In this document: positions 21,001 to 31,158 of the stretch, piece after piece | How positions within the stretch are numbered: the first letter of the stretch is position 1 | Layout: every line of letters starts with the position of its first letter | NCBI RefSeq assembly: GCF_002954455.1 | Contig: NZ_MSCC01000001.1 | Location: 2,436,397 to 2,500,396, forward strand | Direction of reading: 5' to 3' | DNA: 64,000 nucleotides | Origin: Photobacterium aquimaris | GTDB taxonomy: Bacteria; Pseudomonadota; Gammaproteobacteria; Enterobacterales; Vibrionaceae | Program-made: the position numbers and the translations under genes | The notes under the pieces: model-generated | Told to the model about the DNA's origin: nothing | The model's input: only the letters and a program-made list of their open reading frames with translations | Database searches by the model: none

Positions 21001-21975
21001 TGGCCATGCAACATCATCGGTATAGATAGCAAATTTTTCAGTGTCAATTCGCCAACTTCTTGAACCATCAGCTAAGCGAATAGGCCTTAACGCTACCAAT
21101 CCCTGTTTAATATTAATTTGATGTTGTTGGTCACCCGCTTGCCAATCAATAGTACTATTGTTGATCTTAGCTTGACTGCCTTTAATCTGGCCGTCTTTTA
21201 ATGTTAGCCATGCCTCAACCCCAATTTCACTATGAGTTATATTTGCCACTCCAGCTAACTGCTTATTAAGCCATGGTGTCACTGAAACATGCTCACCTTT
21301 GATATACAAACTACCAGATAAGCTACTCAGCCCCCCCTGTTCGGAGAGGTTGGCTTTAATCGCTAACTGACCAAGATTAGTATTGGTAAAACTAACACTG
21401 CCTTGCGCTAAATGACGCCCTCCGACATTAGCCCAATCAAGCTGTTTAATATTAAGTTGTTGCGAAGCGCCGGAAGGAGCCACAAATGACACTGATGAAT
21501 CGAGCAGTTGAAATTCACCTAAGCGGGTAAAAAACAGCTGTTCTAATCGTTGCGCTAAACTGGTGTTAGCTACGTTAGGCGTGGCTGAAGACGGCTTTAT
21601 TTTGGTTAGATCAACATTTACCTGACTAATGGTAACTTGTTTGAATATAGGCCGTAAATGCAGGGCTGAATGCCAAATATCGAAATAAAACCCGACCTTG
21701 CCAATGGTGGCTAATGGCTGAGTATTATCTGGCGAAGCAATCGTAATACCGCTAACCGTTAAAGCCGGACCAGCAGCTTGCCAGCGGCCTTTGATATGGG
21801 TTAATTTTAACGAAATGTCCGCCTGCTGAGATACCCATTGGGCAATCGGCTGGCGGTAATCATTGAGATGAGGAAGCAGTAACCTTAAACCGGTGATTAA
21901 CGATGCTAATAGTAATGATGTGATCACTATTAACCATAAACCACCTCGTACAAGGCGTACGAGAATCTTGGGCAC
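18091..21975 (-). CDS. yhdP: AsmA-like lipid transport protein YhdP
   Basis: A very large envelope protein (1294 residues; E. coli 1266). With TamB and YdbH it supports anterograde phospholipid flow to the outer membrane. Seen: an N-terminal membrane anchor (about residues 9-31), a long repetitive beta-rich periplasmic body typical of the repeating-beta-groove AsmA/DUF3971 proteins, and a hydrophobic C-terminal stretch near FAVAPQVALYVFAISTV. It follows rng by 22 bases. Its presence with the mla operon places both proposed directions of phospholipid traffic in one window. Confidence 0.93.
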   Translation of the reverse strand: MPKILVRLVRGGLWLIVITSLLLASLITGLRLLLPHLNDYRQPIAQWVSQQADISLKLTHIKGRWQAAGPALTVSGITIASPDNTQPLATIGKVGFYFDIWHSALHLRPIFKQVTISQVNVDLTKIKPSSATPNVANTSLAQRLEQLFFTRLGEFQLLDSSVSFVAPSGASQQLNIKQLDWANVGGRHLAQGSVSFTNTNLGQLAIKANLSEQGGLSSLSGSLYIKGEHVSVTPWLNKQLAGVANITHSEIGVEAWLTLKDGQIKGSQAKINNSTIDWQAGDQQHQINIKQGLVALRPIRLADGSRSWRIDTEKFAIYTDDVAWPTFDIAGQLRFGDQDQLQQWKLALSNIALQRLLPLINFMPSTNSMVKTLQHLQPSGLLTQIRVAGQANKVPRFSFKVQQLSVKPWQWIPGINHLNATIAGDGQQGKVTINTTADSFAYERVFAKPLKVNQAQIEAYWHRSAQATTFWSDHLAIATPNLTFAGQARVDMPVNAPTWLSLYGEANVVDAGQTWRYLPRPALGNDLTDYLSKAIKGGQVKSARILWYGALNDYPYQHHDGVFQAFVPLTHAKFSFDPKWPLLRDMQLNLLFENDKMYIDSNHVKTLAAYSPKIVGEADLASNGALKLAIDLAATGPQVQQYMLDSPLADSVGSALTTIKVAGPVTAKLNLNIPFNGTDVDASGKVYFKNNPITLTTPHLVIDNVNGSLSFNNSAIKAQGLTGMLYQQPIKFGFDGDDVKNSLDYKVNVSVGGQWQVAKLKDYLPSIVTDNVTGSSDWQAQVGVNIQPNNVNYNVNVTLPLKMIRSQFPYPLQQPQAAAAALRVDVNGDRSHLNVQALLPDVAYQAQMSLLTKVPQITVSNVTVGKRSLLTQPLKGQLVQLNGRQFNADQWLSLIKSTTASEVQSSANSHGGGFSLPLPTRVTAKVAKLTLGGLDWHQVDVVATRGQGWSIKLASREADGYISWVHNQPLNVILKSLHLNLPQLNQQPPAALLTPLLATKQPSTIVTTNDRSIMAAIPKIDLSIADAWLQGYRLGAVTATLTKNHNQLQLQQLKIKSGNVILKASGDWSIAKQHNHTKLDVVISGSNSTDLLDRFGISGSVQNAPFNTHVMVNWQGTPWGIDRRTLNGKVSTDIGKGVVSGVGGAGRLLGLFSLDSIIRKMKLDFSGVFDDGLAFNYIRGNGTIKDGIFDSNNIKMQALAGDMYINGKVNLIDENINANVKFIPDFTSGLPVMTAFAVAPQVALYVFAISTVLSPMLDVITQVNYQVTGPIAAPKVVERSRLEGEYKIPENSKF

Positions 21976-21997
21976 TGTTACTTCCTCATTGAGTACA

Positions 21998-23467
21998 TTA
22001 CATCATAACAACATCAAACTGCTCTTGAGTATAAAGAGGTTCTGGTTTGATTTTTACTTGCTTACCGATAAATACTTCTAACTCTGCTAGCGCATGATAT
22101 TCATCACCGGCTAATGCATCACCGACGGCTGAAGATACATAAACTACAAATCGATCGGCATCATAAGCACGGTTTACGCGAGTAATTTCTCGTAAAAGTT
22201 CATAACACACGCTTTCAACCGTTTTAACCGTACCGCGACCTTCGCAAGATGGGCAAGTATTACATAACACATGCTCAATACTTTCGCGGGTGCGTTTGCG
22301 AGTCATTTCAACTAAGCCTAACTGAGTAAAGCCATTGATATTGGTTTTCACTCGATCAAACGATAAGGCTTGTTCTAACGCCTGTAAGACTCGGCGTTGA
22401 TGCTCTTCCAACGCCATATCAATAAAGTCGATAATGATAATACCGCCAAGATTACGTAATCGTAATTGACGAGCAATAGCTTTAGTGGCTTCAATATTGG
22501 TATTAAAAATAGTTTCATCGAGATTACGACGGCCAACAAAGGCGCCAGTATTAATATCGATAGTAGTCATGGCTTCGGTTTGATCAATAATTAAATAGCC
22601 GCCAGATTTCATTTCCACTTTACGATCAAGCGAGCGTTGAATTTCAGCTTCAGTATCATAAAGATCAAAAATAGGCTGATCACCAGAATAATATTCAATA
22701 TTTTCGGTAACTTCAGGTACGAACTCATCCGTAAACTCTTTAAGCTTATCAAACGCAACTCGTGAATCGACCTGAATGTGGTTAATTTCAGTGCCAACAA
22801 AATCACGTAAAATACGCTGCGCCAATCCTAGCTCACCATAAAGCATTGATCGTGGCTTGTATTTCGCACGACGCTCGATGACCTTACGCCATAAATGTTT
22901 TAAAAATGCCGCATCTTGAGCGACTTCATCAGGATCGGTGCCTTCAGCGGCAGTACGAATAATAAAACCACCAAGATGATCACAATGCTGCGCTACCGCT
23001 TTTTTCAAACGCTCACGTTCTTTTTCACAGCCAATTCGCTGAGAAACACCAACGTGACTTGCTCCTGGCATAAACACTAAATAGCGTGATGGCAATGTGA
23101 TATCAGTGGTTAAACGCGCACCTTTAGTGCCAAGAGGATCTTTAACCACTTGCACCACAATATCTTGTCCCTGACGAACAAGCTCGGAAATATCACGAAC
23201 TTTAAATTGTTTTTTTTCGTTTTCAGCTACACATTCTGTATGGGGAACAATATCTGACGCATGTAGAAATGCAGCTTTGTCTAAGCCAATATCCACAAAT
23301 GCAGCCTGCATTCCTGGTAACACGCGGCTAACACGTCCTTTATAAATATTGCCGACGATGCCTCGCTTTGATTCACGTTCAATGTGAATCTCTTGCAAAA
23401 CACCCCCCTCAATCATTGCGACACGCGTTTCACTCGGCGTCACATTTATTAGCAGCTCAGTGCCCAT
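21998..23467 (-). CDS. rng: Ribonuclease G
   Basis: Endoribonuclease of the RNase E/G family; matures the 5' end of 16S rRNA and degrades some mRNAs. In 489 residues (E. coli 489): an S1 domain near residues 39-125 (GNIYKGRVSRVLPGMQAAFV), the catalytic Asp residues in TTIDINTGAFVG and IIIIDFIDM, and the zinc-link CNTCPSC near residue 405 followed by EGRGTVKT. There is no long C-terminal scaffold, which separates it from RNase E. It sits 12 bases after maf, in the mreBCD-maf-rng-yhdP string. Confidence 0.96.
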   Translation of the reverse strand: MGTELLINVTPSETRVAMIEGGVLQEIHIERESKRGIVGNIYKGRVSRVLPGMQAAFVDIGLDKAAFLHASDIVPHTECVAENEKKQFKVRDISELVRQGQDIVVQVVKDPLGTKGARLTTDITLPSRYLVFMPGASHVGVSQRIGCEKERERLKKAVAQHCDHLGGFIIRTAAEGTDPDEVAQDAAFLKHLWRKVIERRAKYKPRSMLYGELGLAQRILRDFVGTEINHIQVDSRVAFDKLKEFTDEFVPEVTENIEYYSGDQPIFDLYDTEAEIQRSLDRKVEMKSGGYLIIDQTEAMTTIDINTGAFVGRRNLDETIFNTNIEATKAIARQLRLRNLGGIIIIDFIDMALEEHQRRVLQALEQALSFDRVKTNINGFTQLGLVEMTRKRTRESIEHVLCNTCPSCEGRGTVKTVESVCYELLREITRVNRAYDADRFVVYVSSAVGDALAGDEYHALAELEVFIGKQVKIKPEPLYTQEQFDVVMM

Positions 23468-23479
23468 GGTTGCCTCTAC

Positions 23480-24052
23480 TTATAACTTTAAAAAATCTTG
23501 CACCATGATGTCGGTTTCCACTAATGGTAACCCCATCACAGCATAATAACTGCCGTCAATACGGGTAATAAATTTGCCACCAATGCCTTGAATGCCATAA
23601 CTTCCGGCCTTATCTTGCGGTTCACCACTTTGCCAGTATTTTTTAATATCGTTATCGGACAAAGTGTTAAACCACACCTGGGTGGTTACTAAACAGGTTT
23701 GACTATGTGATGATGTCGCTAAAGTGACTGCAGTCATCACTTGATGCTGCCGTCCTGATAATAACCTCAGCATACGCGCTGAATCGTCAAAATCGACTGG
23801 TTTTTCTAGAATTTGTTGATCTACCACAACAATAGTATCAGCACCAAGGACTGGAATGTCGTTAGCTGCTGCTTTTACGCCCGCTAATGCTTTATCACGT
23901 GACAAGCGTTGCACATATTGCGCGGCAGTTTCTTGAGCTTGATGGCACTCTTCAACATCAACCACTATACGCTCAAAGTGATAACCAAGTTGCGTCAAAA
24001 GCTCCATTCGACGCGGCGAACCAGAAGCAAGGTAAAGTTGAATAGCGGCCAT
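23480..24052 (-). CDS. Maf-like nucleoside triphosphate pyrophosphatase (YhdE type)
   Basis: Maf/HAM1-fold pyrophosphatase, 190 residues, expected to hydrolyse dTTP, UTP and modified pyrimidine nucleotides and so act in house-cleaning or division control. Seen: SGSPRR at residues 10-15, the catalytic Asp in [10 protein letters not shown], and [13 protein letters not shown]. Its place just before rng and after mreBCD identifies it as the YhdE (MafA-like) paralogue rather than YceF. An intrinsic terminator separates it from mreD, so maf-rng probably has its own promoter in the 120-base gap. Confidence 0.93.
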   Translation of the reverse strand: MAAIQLYLASGSPRRMELLTQLGYHFERIVVDVEECHQAQETAAQYVQRLSRDKALAGVKAAANDIPVLGADTIVVVDQQILEKPVDFDDSARMLRLLSGRQHQVMTAVTLATSSHSQTCLVTTQVWFNTLSDNDIKKYWQSGEPQDKAGSYGIQGIGGKFITRIDGSYYAVMGLPLVETDIMVQDFLKL

Positions 24053-24120
24053 AATTATCCTGTGTTAAATAATAGGTAATTTAAAAAAAGTTTATAAAAT
24101 GATGTGGGAATTATTACGCC

Positions 24121-24156
24121 AAAAGAACAAAGGGGAACACCGACTGGCTTCCCCCT
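24121..24156 (-). terminator. Terminator after mreD
   Basis: On the minus strand a stem AGGGGGAA/TTCCCCTT with an 11-base loop, then a T-rich tract, 17 bases after the mreD stop. It should end the mreBCD unit. Confidence 0.75.
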
Positions 24157-24172
24157 ATAATATTCATCGTCA

Positions 24173-24661
24173 CTAACGAATCGCTAATTTACGTCGAATG
24201 CGGCGCAATAATAAAAATAGCCATGGCCATAATATAAAGTTTAATAATGCAGCCCACAGCTGTTGCGGATAAAAACTAATATTTGAAACTAAATATTCAG
24301 CCCAAAACTCAATTAATTTAGCTGCCACTGATAATAATGCTATCACGATAGCTTGCTGCCAGAGCGATAAATTACGTAATACTCTAAAGTTGAGCGCAAT
24401 AATATAAGCGATCACTGACAACATTAAGCCACGTACACCCAGCGTTGAGCCTAAGGTTAAATCCCACAATAAGCCCACAACTAGCGCAGTACCAACATTG
24501 ACTCGATGAGGCAATGCTAATACCCAATAGCAAGTCACTAATACAACCCATGATGGTCGAAAAGGTTCAAGCTCTCCTGGCCATGGCACTGCTTGCAGCA
24601 CTAACGCAAATAAAAATGATAACCAAATCCAGATTCGACCATGTGCTTTATTGGTTGGCAT
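24173..24661 (-). CDS. mreD: Rod shape-determining protein MreD
   Basis: Inner-membrane protein of the elongasome, linking MreB filaments to peptidoglycan synthesis. The 162 residues form about five to six hydrophobic helices with the conserved PFRPSWVVLVTCYWVLALPHR region after the first helix. It overlaps the end of mreC by 14 bases, so the two are translationally coupled. Identity rests on the hydrophobic pattern and its invariant position after mreB and mreC. Confidence 0.95.
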   Translation of the reverse strand: MPTNKAHGRIWIWLSFLFALVLQAVPWPGELEPFRPSWVVLVTCYWVLALPHRVNVGTALVVGLLWDLTLGSTLGVRGLMLSVIAYIIALNFRVLRNLSLWQQAIVIALLSVAAKLIEFWAEYLVSNISFYPQQLWAALLNFILWPWLFLLLRRIRRKLAIR

Positions 24662-25604
24662 GATTTACCTTTTCTGGTACTGGCACCACAGGAGCCGCTG
24701 TGGTTACTGCTGCTGGCGCGACAGCTTCAACAACCGTTGCTGGACCTGCCTTGTTAACCATTGGCTGAGCGTTGGTTTTAACGCGATCTGTTGGCCACAC
24801 TAATAATAGATACCGCAAACGATCAAATTGTACCGTTGCTTTGGCAGTAATTTTTGCAAATGGACGCTTATTATCAAATGAGAACGATGTTACTCGCGCC
24901 ACGGGATAACCTTCTGGATAACGGCCACCTAAACCTGAACTTACCAGTAAATCGCCTTTCTTTATGTCAGTGCTACTTGGTACATGTTCTAACAATATTT
25001 GCTGATCACGACCACCACCAGTGGCAATAACTCGAATATCATTACGAACAACTTGTACTGGAATCGCATTAGTAGGATCGATTAATAATAATACGCGACT
25101 GTTATGCGCTCCAACATAAGAAACCTGACCGACAATACCTTTATCGTTAATGACTGGCTGACCTTCATAAACGCCATCAATACGGCCTTTATTAATCATC
25201 ACTTGATAACTATAAGGATCAGAATCAACCGCCATCACTTCTGCCACCATTTTACGCTCGTCGCGAACAAATGGAGAACCGAGTAAACTTCTTAAACGCT
25301 GGTTTTCTTGCTGTAATTGATCAAGTAATAACACATTACTTTTCATGACTAACAAATCACGTTTTAATGCTTTGTTCTCTGTCAATAATCGTTGGTGAGA
25401 ACTGAATTGCCCTCGTAGGACATCTAACATTTCACGCGGTAAATTAGCAGCGTATTGCAGTGGCGCAACCGCCGAATTCAATAAATAACGAATATTGGCA
25501 AAAGCACCAAGACGACTATCGGCTAGCATTAAGCTAGCCGATAATAATATAGCAAGAAACAGGCGTAATTGCAGAGATGGACCTCTGCTAAATATAGGTT
25601 TCAT
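24648..25604 (-). CDS. mreC: Rod shape-determining protein MreC
   Basis: Bitopic periplasmic scaffold of the rod complex. In 318 residues: a transmembrane segment at about 11-30, a coiled coil from about 65 to 108 (ENKALKRDLLVMKSNVLLLD), then the two beta-barrel domains with INKGRIDGVYEGQPVINDKG and DLLVSSGLGGRYPEGYPVA. The last 40 residues are a low-complexity Ala/Val/Pro tail that is probably disordered. It is 40 bases after mreB. Confidence 0.96.
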   Translation of the reverse strand: MKPIFSRGPSLQLRLFLAILLSASLMLADSRLGAFANIRYLLNSAVAPLQYAANLPREMLDVLRGQFSSHQRLLTENKALKRDLLVMKSNVLLLDQLQQENQRLRSLLGSPFVRDERKMVAEVMAVDSDPYSYQVMINKGRIDGVYEGQPVINDKGIVGQVSYVGAHNSRVLLLIDPTNAIPVQVVRNDIRVIATGGGRDQQILLEHVPSSTDIKKGDLLVSSGLGGRYPEGYPVARVTSFSFDNKRPFAKITAKATVQFDRLRYLLLVWPTDRVKTNAQPMVNKAGPATVVEAVAPAAVTTAAPVVPVPEKVNHANQ

Positions 25605-25644
25605 ATAACGCTATAACCTGTTTAGTTAAACACCTATGATGGTA

Positions 25645-26697
<1,053 letters not shown>

Positions 26698-26808
26698 CTA
26701 TTCCTGCAAGCGTTAAAAAATCGTAAATTGCGCTCAATGTATCAAGTGCTACCAAGTGAAACAAGATATGGATCGCGAAACCGCGCCTAGACACGCAATT
26801 TATTTGTG

Positions 26809-29800
26809 CTATGGGTTGATTAAGGCCGTTTCCGAACGATAAATAATGCGATCATTACCTCGATAACTACCAAAGGTCACCAACCCTGATGGATCCTCAT
26901 CACCAACACCACGCCAGTTAAATGTCAACCATGGCTGATGAGTCGTTTGATTTACAGAACAATCGATATTACCCGCTGGCTGAGCCGCTATTCTCAACCA
27001 AAATCGCCATTGCTGTTTTAAATATGGGCCATTTTCTGCCACTCCAGGCGATACCTGTAACGCATAACTTTTACCGTCATTGATATTACCGCTGGTTGAC
27101 ATGAAATGAGCTTTATCATGTGGTTTTGAGACATCATAGATCATCTGTTTGCATGATAATTCACTATTAAATAAAGAAGTACTGTCATCTTCATTAAGAA
27201 TAAATTGACCATTCTTCCAGTACTCAACTTTTAATGGCATCGTCAGCGGTTGATTAAACACACCACTTGCATCCTCTAGCACCATCCGTCCATAACGGCT
27301 ATCAACGTTACCATCTAGAGACGCTGTTAACAATTGGAGCTGATTATAGCGTTGCAAGACCTGAGTCTTATTTGCAAAATCTGTACAACCTAACGCTGAA
27401 CAATCTGTTCGCGGGATCACTGACAAGCCTAAGCCAATCTTAAATGGACCATCAGCGGTAGTTGTCGTTGTAGCTAATTGATTATTTGGTTTTGGTAGCC
27501 GTGTAAATGCCAGTTCGCCATCCTTGATAGTAAGCTGTGCTTGCTGCCATTGATGCTGCCATCCACTGCTTAAATTGGATTGATCAAGCCGTGCACTAAC
27601 ATCATTTAATTGTCTATTTTGATTAAGATCGACTGCGGTTAATAGTAAACTCTCTTTTAACTGAGGGGCAAATTTACCGTAATTCAGCGTTGCTTCACCA
27701 GCCGCATTTTGCGCTTCAATTATCGCATTAGCAGTAAATGTTTGATCCATATAAGTGAACGGTGTTGATTCAGTATGAGCATTGATAATGTCACTTTTGA
27801 TAAGTTCAAACTTTTTAGGATAGAAGCGCCCAATGGCGCGCTGGCTTGGATTTATCGTCATACCGAGATAACTATCAGCAGTCATTGCCAACTTTACACT
27901 GCCAACCTCACTCCAACGCAGATCATTAAATAGCACCGCATCATCATGAAATTCTGTGTTCTGCTGTGATACCGTACCGCTTAATTTCCCTTGTTCACCA
28001 TTCTCTGGTGAGTGAATACCTGCAATCTTTGCCGTCACCGTAGCAACGGGCGCAGCTTGAGCAAAGAAGTTCGGCGTAATCGATCGCTGGCAATATTTAT
28101 CATCACTAACATCAATAGAATTATTTACCTTATCGCCCGGTTGCCATTGCAGAGGCTTAGCCCGCATAACAAAAGCATCTCCTGCAGCAACAAGCCCATT
28201 ACCACGACTCGCAGTTCCTGTAAAACTATCGTTAGCTTGAGGGCAGATCGCAAAAGTCCATGGACGCGATTGAATCACCACCGAACCATCTAATTGAGTC
28301 CAATCATCAGCTTGAAATCTTAATGGTGATCCAATGTCACAGCCTTGATCACTATTACAATCACGATCGATGATATTCAGCATAACTTTACCTGCATCTG
28401 AATACCTTAATTTCCCCTTTGCAACCCCCTTTTCAAAGACCAACTGAACCTCATCCATTGACCAAGATCGTTGCGGCAGCGAACGTAATTCAACCTTACT
28501 ATTACCTTGAGTAGAGGGAGCTATAAATTGAGTTTTCAATGATAATGTTCTAGTACCACTGTAACCCGTAGCAATAGTATGAGTATTTATATCGTCAGAA
28601 CAAGCCATTGCCGTAACAGTAATATCATGAGGTTTATTGGCTATTACCTTTAAAGGATCACTACTGATCAAGAATTTAAAAGGAACAACTGTATATTGAC
28701 CAGTGGCTGTTGCCGGTTGATGATTGCTGCTTTGCAATACAGCTTTAATATCAATATTACCAATATAATTATCACTTTTAAGCCATAGCTTACCCACACC
28801 ATTGGTTACTCTGACATTAATAGGTTGTGAGGCATCACTAGGGTTGGTATTGCTATTTTGAGACGTAAACCAATAAGCAAGAGCGGGCTGACTTAAACTC
28901 GTCGATACGACAAGATTGCCATTATATGTCGTGTCTAGCTGGGGATTATTTTTTTGATGGACATTAAACGTTATCGGTACACGATCACAACTTAATATCT
29001 GTGCTTTTTTCGGGGTAACAACCAAATCATATTCTTTCTCTTGCACACAAGATCCCCCTCCCCAAATATTACTGTCGGTATCAATCCGTAAATTACGTGC
29101 TGTTACCGCGCCGCGTAATGTTTTAGGTCGATCAGTAATAGCAATACCTTCACCATAATTTGCTGAAATCTTAATATTACCGGCTGAATATAAATAAGCA
29201 CTCATTTCAACCGTGGTTGACAGACGAATAGATGCCTCCATATGAGACTCAGAGACAACAGAACCCGCATCGTTATTAGTACCAAAGATATAAAGATTAT
29301 CAGGTAACCCATCTTTATTTATTTTGCCGCTAAATTCAGCCTCTTCAACATAAATAATCGCTTGCTTCCCTGTCGCAACAGTAATATTTGCACCTTTTCT
29401 AACTAATAAACTCTTTATTTTATAGATACCACCTTGTAATTGAGTATTAGTGTTTGCTCCTAATTCAACCTTTAAATAATCCCCTTTAGTTAAAAATAAA
29501 ATATTATTGCCGTAATATTCAATACATTTATCTTTATATTGCTCCAGCCCTTGGCAGGTAAAACCCTCCTCTGGAATATCATACGTTGGCATGACTGGCA
29601 TTTTTTTAGGCTTCACAATCAATGCTGAATTTATGTCACAGGCCCATTTTTGTTCGGTATTATTTTGGCACGATTTATCTTTATCACCACCTCGATCAAT
29701 AAAGTGATTAAAACCTAATTGGTATTTTTTATTATTGTTAGATTTAAAATAGGGATATTGAAACCCCATCCTTATTAATTGACCATCTAATTTCACTTTT

Positions 29801-29976
29801 GAATGTGATTGTGCCAATTGCGGAAAATATTCACAAAAATTTTGAGTCTGGCTTTTAGTTGATGAAGATATTAACGTGTGAGGATGATTAATATCAGTCT
29901 CTGCCATGGCATTAATAGCAAACACCACTAGCAAAATAGACCATAACCTCATGGTTGTTTTTAAAAAAGATATCAT
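26809..29976 (-). CDS. mshQ: MSHA pilus protein MshQ
   Basis: Large exported protein (1055 residues) ending the pilin operon of the MSHA locus. It begins with a signal peptide (MRLWSILLVVFAINAMAETD after a short lead), then a region resembling a polymer-forming surface fold with right-handed repeats (about residues 165-310), followed by a long C-terminal region of the MshQ/DUF6701 type, rich in beta structure and scattered Cys. The function is unproven; a tip or surface role in adhesion is inferred from its size, its export and its place after minor pilins. It overlaps mshP by four bases (ATGA). Its sequence is less conserved than its neighbours. Confidence 0.85.
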   Translation of the reverse strand: MISFLKTTMRLWSILLVVFAINAMAETDINHPHTLISSSTKSQTQNFCEYFPQLAQSHSKVKLDGQLIRMGFQYPYFKSNNNKKYQLGFNHFIDRGGDKDKSCQNNTEQKWACDINSALIVKPKKMPVMPTYDIPEEGFTCQGLEQYKDKCIEYYGNNILFLTKGDYLKVELGANTNTQLQGGIYKIKSLLVRKGANITVATGKQAIIYVEEAEFSGKINKDGLPDNLYIFGTNNDAGSVVSESHMEASIRLSTTVEMSAYLYSAGNIKISANYGEGIAITDRPKTLRGAVTARNLRIDTDSNIWGGGSCVQEKEYDLVVTPKKAQILSCDRVPITFNVHQKNNPQLDTTYNGNLVVSTSLSQPALAYWFTSQNSNTNPSDASQPINVRVTNGVGKLWLKSDNYIGNIDIKAVLQSSNHQPATATGQYTVVPFKFLISSDPLKVIANKPHDITVTAMACSDDINTHTIATGYSGTRTLSLKTQFIAPSTQGNSKVELRSLPQRSWSMDEVQLVFEKGVAKGKLRYSDAGKVMLNIIDRDCNSDQGCDIGSPLRFQADDWTQLDGSVVIQSRPWTFAICPQANDSFTGTASRGNGLVAAGDAFVMRAKPLQWQPGDKVNNSIDVSDDKYCQRSITPNFFAQAAPVATVTAKIAGIHSPENGEQGKLSGTVSQQNTEFHDDAVLFNDLRWSEVGSVKLAMTADSYLGMTINPSQRAIGRFYPKKFELIKSDIINAHTESTPFTYMDQTFTANAIIEAQNAAGEATLNYGKFAPQLKESLLLTAVDLNQNRQLNDVSARLDQSNLSSGWQHQWQQAQLTIKDGELAFTRLPKPNNQLATTTTTADGPFKIGLGLSVIPRTDCSALGCTDFANKTQVLQRYNQLQLLTASLDGNVDSRYGRMVLEDASGVFNQPLTMPLKVEYWKNGQFILNEDDSTSLFNSELSCKQMIYDVSKPHDKAHFMSTSGNINDGKSYALQVSPGVAENGPYLKQQWRFWLRIAAQPAGNIDCSVNQTTHQPWLTFNWRGVGDEDPSGLVTFGSYRGNDRIIYRSETALINP

Positions 29977-30407
29977 TCTGCTAACCCCTTAACCCACACT
30001 TGTTGCTGTCGAGCCACTTGATATTGACCACTGCCACAACGCCCGGTACTACGCAGTTGGATCCGTCGTGTAGCCTTCGCACTATCATCTGCAAACTCAT
30101 TACATTCCACGCTGACCTCACAACCATCAAAATCCACCAGCGGGATCTGCTTGGGAATCACATCGCAAGTAAGCATCTGATTAGGATCCCCAATCGGAAA
30201 TAATTTATTGAGGCTAATTTCAATCCCACTATGAGCGGCAAACCACGCACGAGTACCAAGTATCTCTTGAGTGGTGATTACTGTTTGTGAGGTATTAATT
30301 TTGATCATCGCAGCGGCCATCATCGCCATTACGGTAATAATAAAAATAACCACTAATAAAGCACTGCCTGTTTGGTTGAGTAAGGAGCGAGAATAATTAC
30401 GGCGCAT
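29973..30407 (-). CDS. mshP: MSHA minor pilin-like protein MshP
   Basis: Pilus protein of 144 residues with a PilX/GspK-like N-terminus: after a basic leader, QTGSALLVVIFIITVMA gives a probable prepilin-peptidase site after the Gly and a long hydrophobic helix. It lacks the Glu at mature position 5 that the other pilins of this locus have. The body contains four Cys residues. It overlaps mshO at its start and mshQ at its end. A role in priming or the tip of the pilus is inferred from the PilX/GspK likeness. Confidence 0.85.
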   Translation of the reverse strand: MRRNYSRSLLNQTGSALLVVIFIITVMAMMAAAMIKINTSQTVITTQEILGTRAWFAAHSGIEISLNKLFPIGDPNQMLTCDVIPKQIPLVDFDGCEVSVECNEFADDSAKATRRIQLRSTGRCGSGQYQVARQQQVWVKGLAE

Positions 30408-31158
30408 TCATCACCTGTACGGTATGGTTATAACGGCTCAATTCACCATTGCGAGTAAAAGTAAATTGCCATGCAACTAATGCATTACGAGCAAGGGCGG
30501 CATTATCAACAGTAAACATCGACAAACTGCTATCTAAATATTGGCCAAGTAATACCGGTTGTGATTGAGTGCCTGCATTATCGATTGTGGTACGAGTCAG
30601 GCCATTATCTTCAATGCAAAATTTAACACTGTGGGTATAGGTATAAAAACGCTGTGCTGATGAACCGCTATCAAAGCGATGCTGGCCATCAAGCTCAAAT
30701 AGCCATTGATTAGTTTCAGTGCCTATATTAATAGCAGTGACAGTTGCCACTTGATGATTGTTAAGTTCAAAATCTTGAAGTTTTTGTGGGTTAATCACTA
30801 ACTGCATATGAGGTTGAAAAATAGGCGCAGCAGTCTGCGCTACAAAGCCAATGATCGCTGTAATATTGCTCAAGCTTTGATTTATATAATCGCCACCATA
30901 TTGAATCGGCTTAAACGATAAACATTGACCATTATTGATAATTTCAAGGCTATTGGGTACCGCATTTCGCAGCTCACGCGCGACTCGTTCAACCGCAAAT
31001 CGCGCTTGAGATTGTAATTGTTCGCGATCGCGAGTTTGTAAATAGCCCTCAGTTCCCAGACTAACAAAACGGCCAATACCAATAGTAATAATCGCCATCA
31101 CTACCATCGCCATGATCAACTCGATCAAGGTAAATCCTTGCGCGCGCCGTGACTGCAT
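30397..31158 (-). CDS. mshO: MSHA minor pilin MshO
   Basis: Type IV prepilin-like protein, 253 residues, probably a minor pilin initiating or capping the MSHA pilus. The class III signal is canonical: MQSRRAQG then FTLIELIMAM, with Gly at -1, Phe at +1 and Glu at +5. The body resembles GspJ/PilW-type minor pilins in length and in the RFAVERVARELRNAVPN helix. Its ATG overlaps the mshD stop (TAATG). It lies between mshD and mshP, the order known for V. cholerae. Confidence 0.88.
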   Translation of the reverse strand: MQSRRAQGFTLIELIMAMVVMAIITIGIGRFVSLGTEGYLQTRDREQLQSQARFAVERVARELRNAVPNSLEIINNGQCLSFKPIQYGGDYINQSLSNITAIIGFVAQTAAPIFQPHMQLVINPQKLQDFELNNHQVATVTAINIGTETNQWLFELDGQHRFDSGSSAQRFYTYTHSVKFCIEDNGLTRTTIDNAGTQSQPVLLGQYLDSSLSMFTVDNAALARNALVAWQFTFTRNGELSRYNHTVQVMNAP

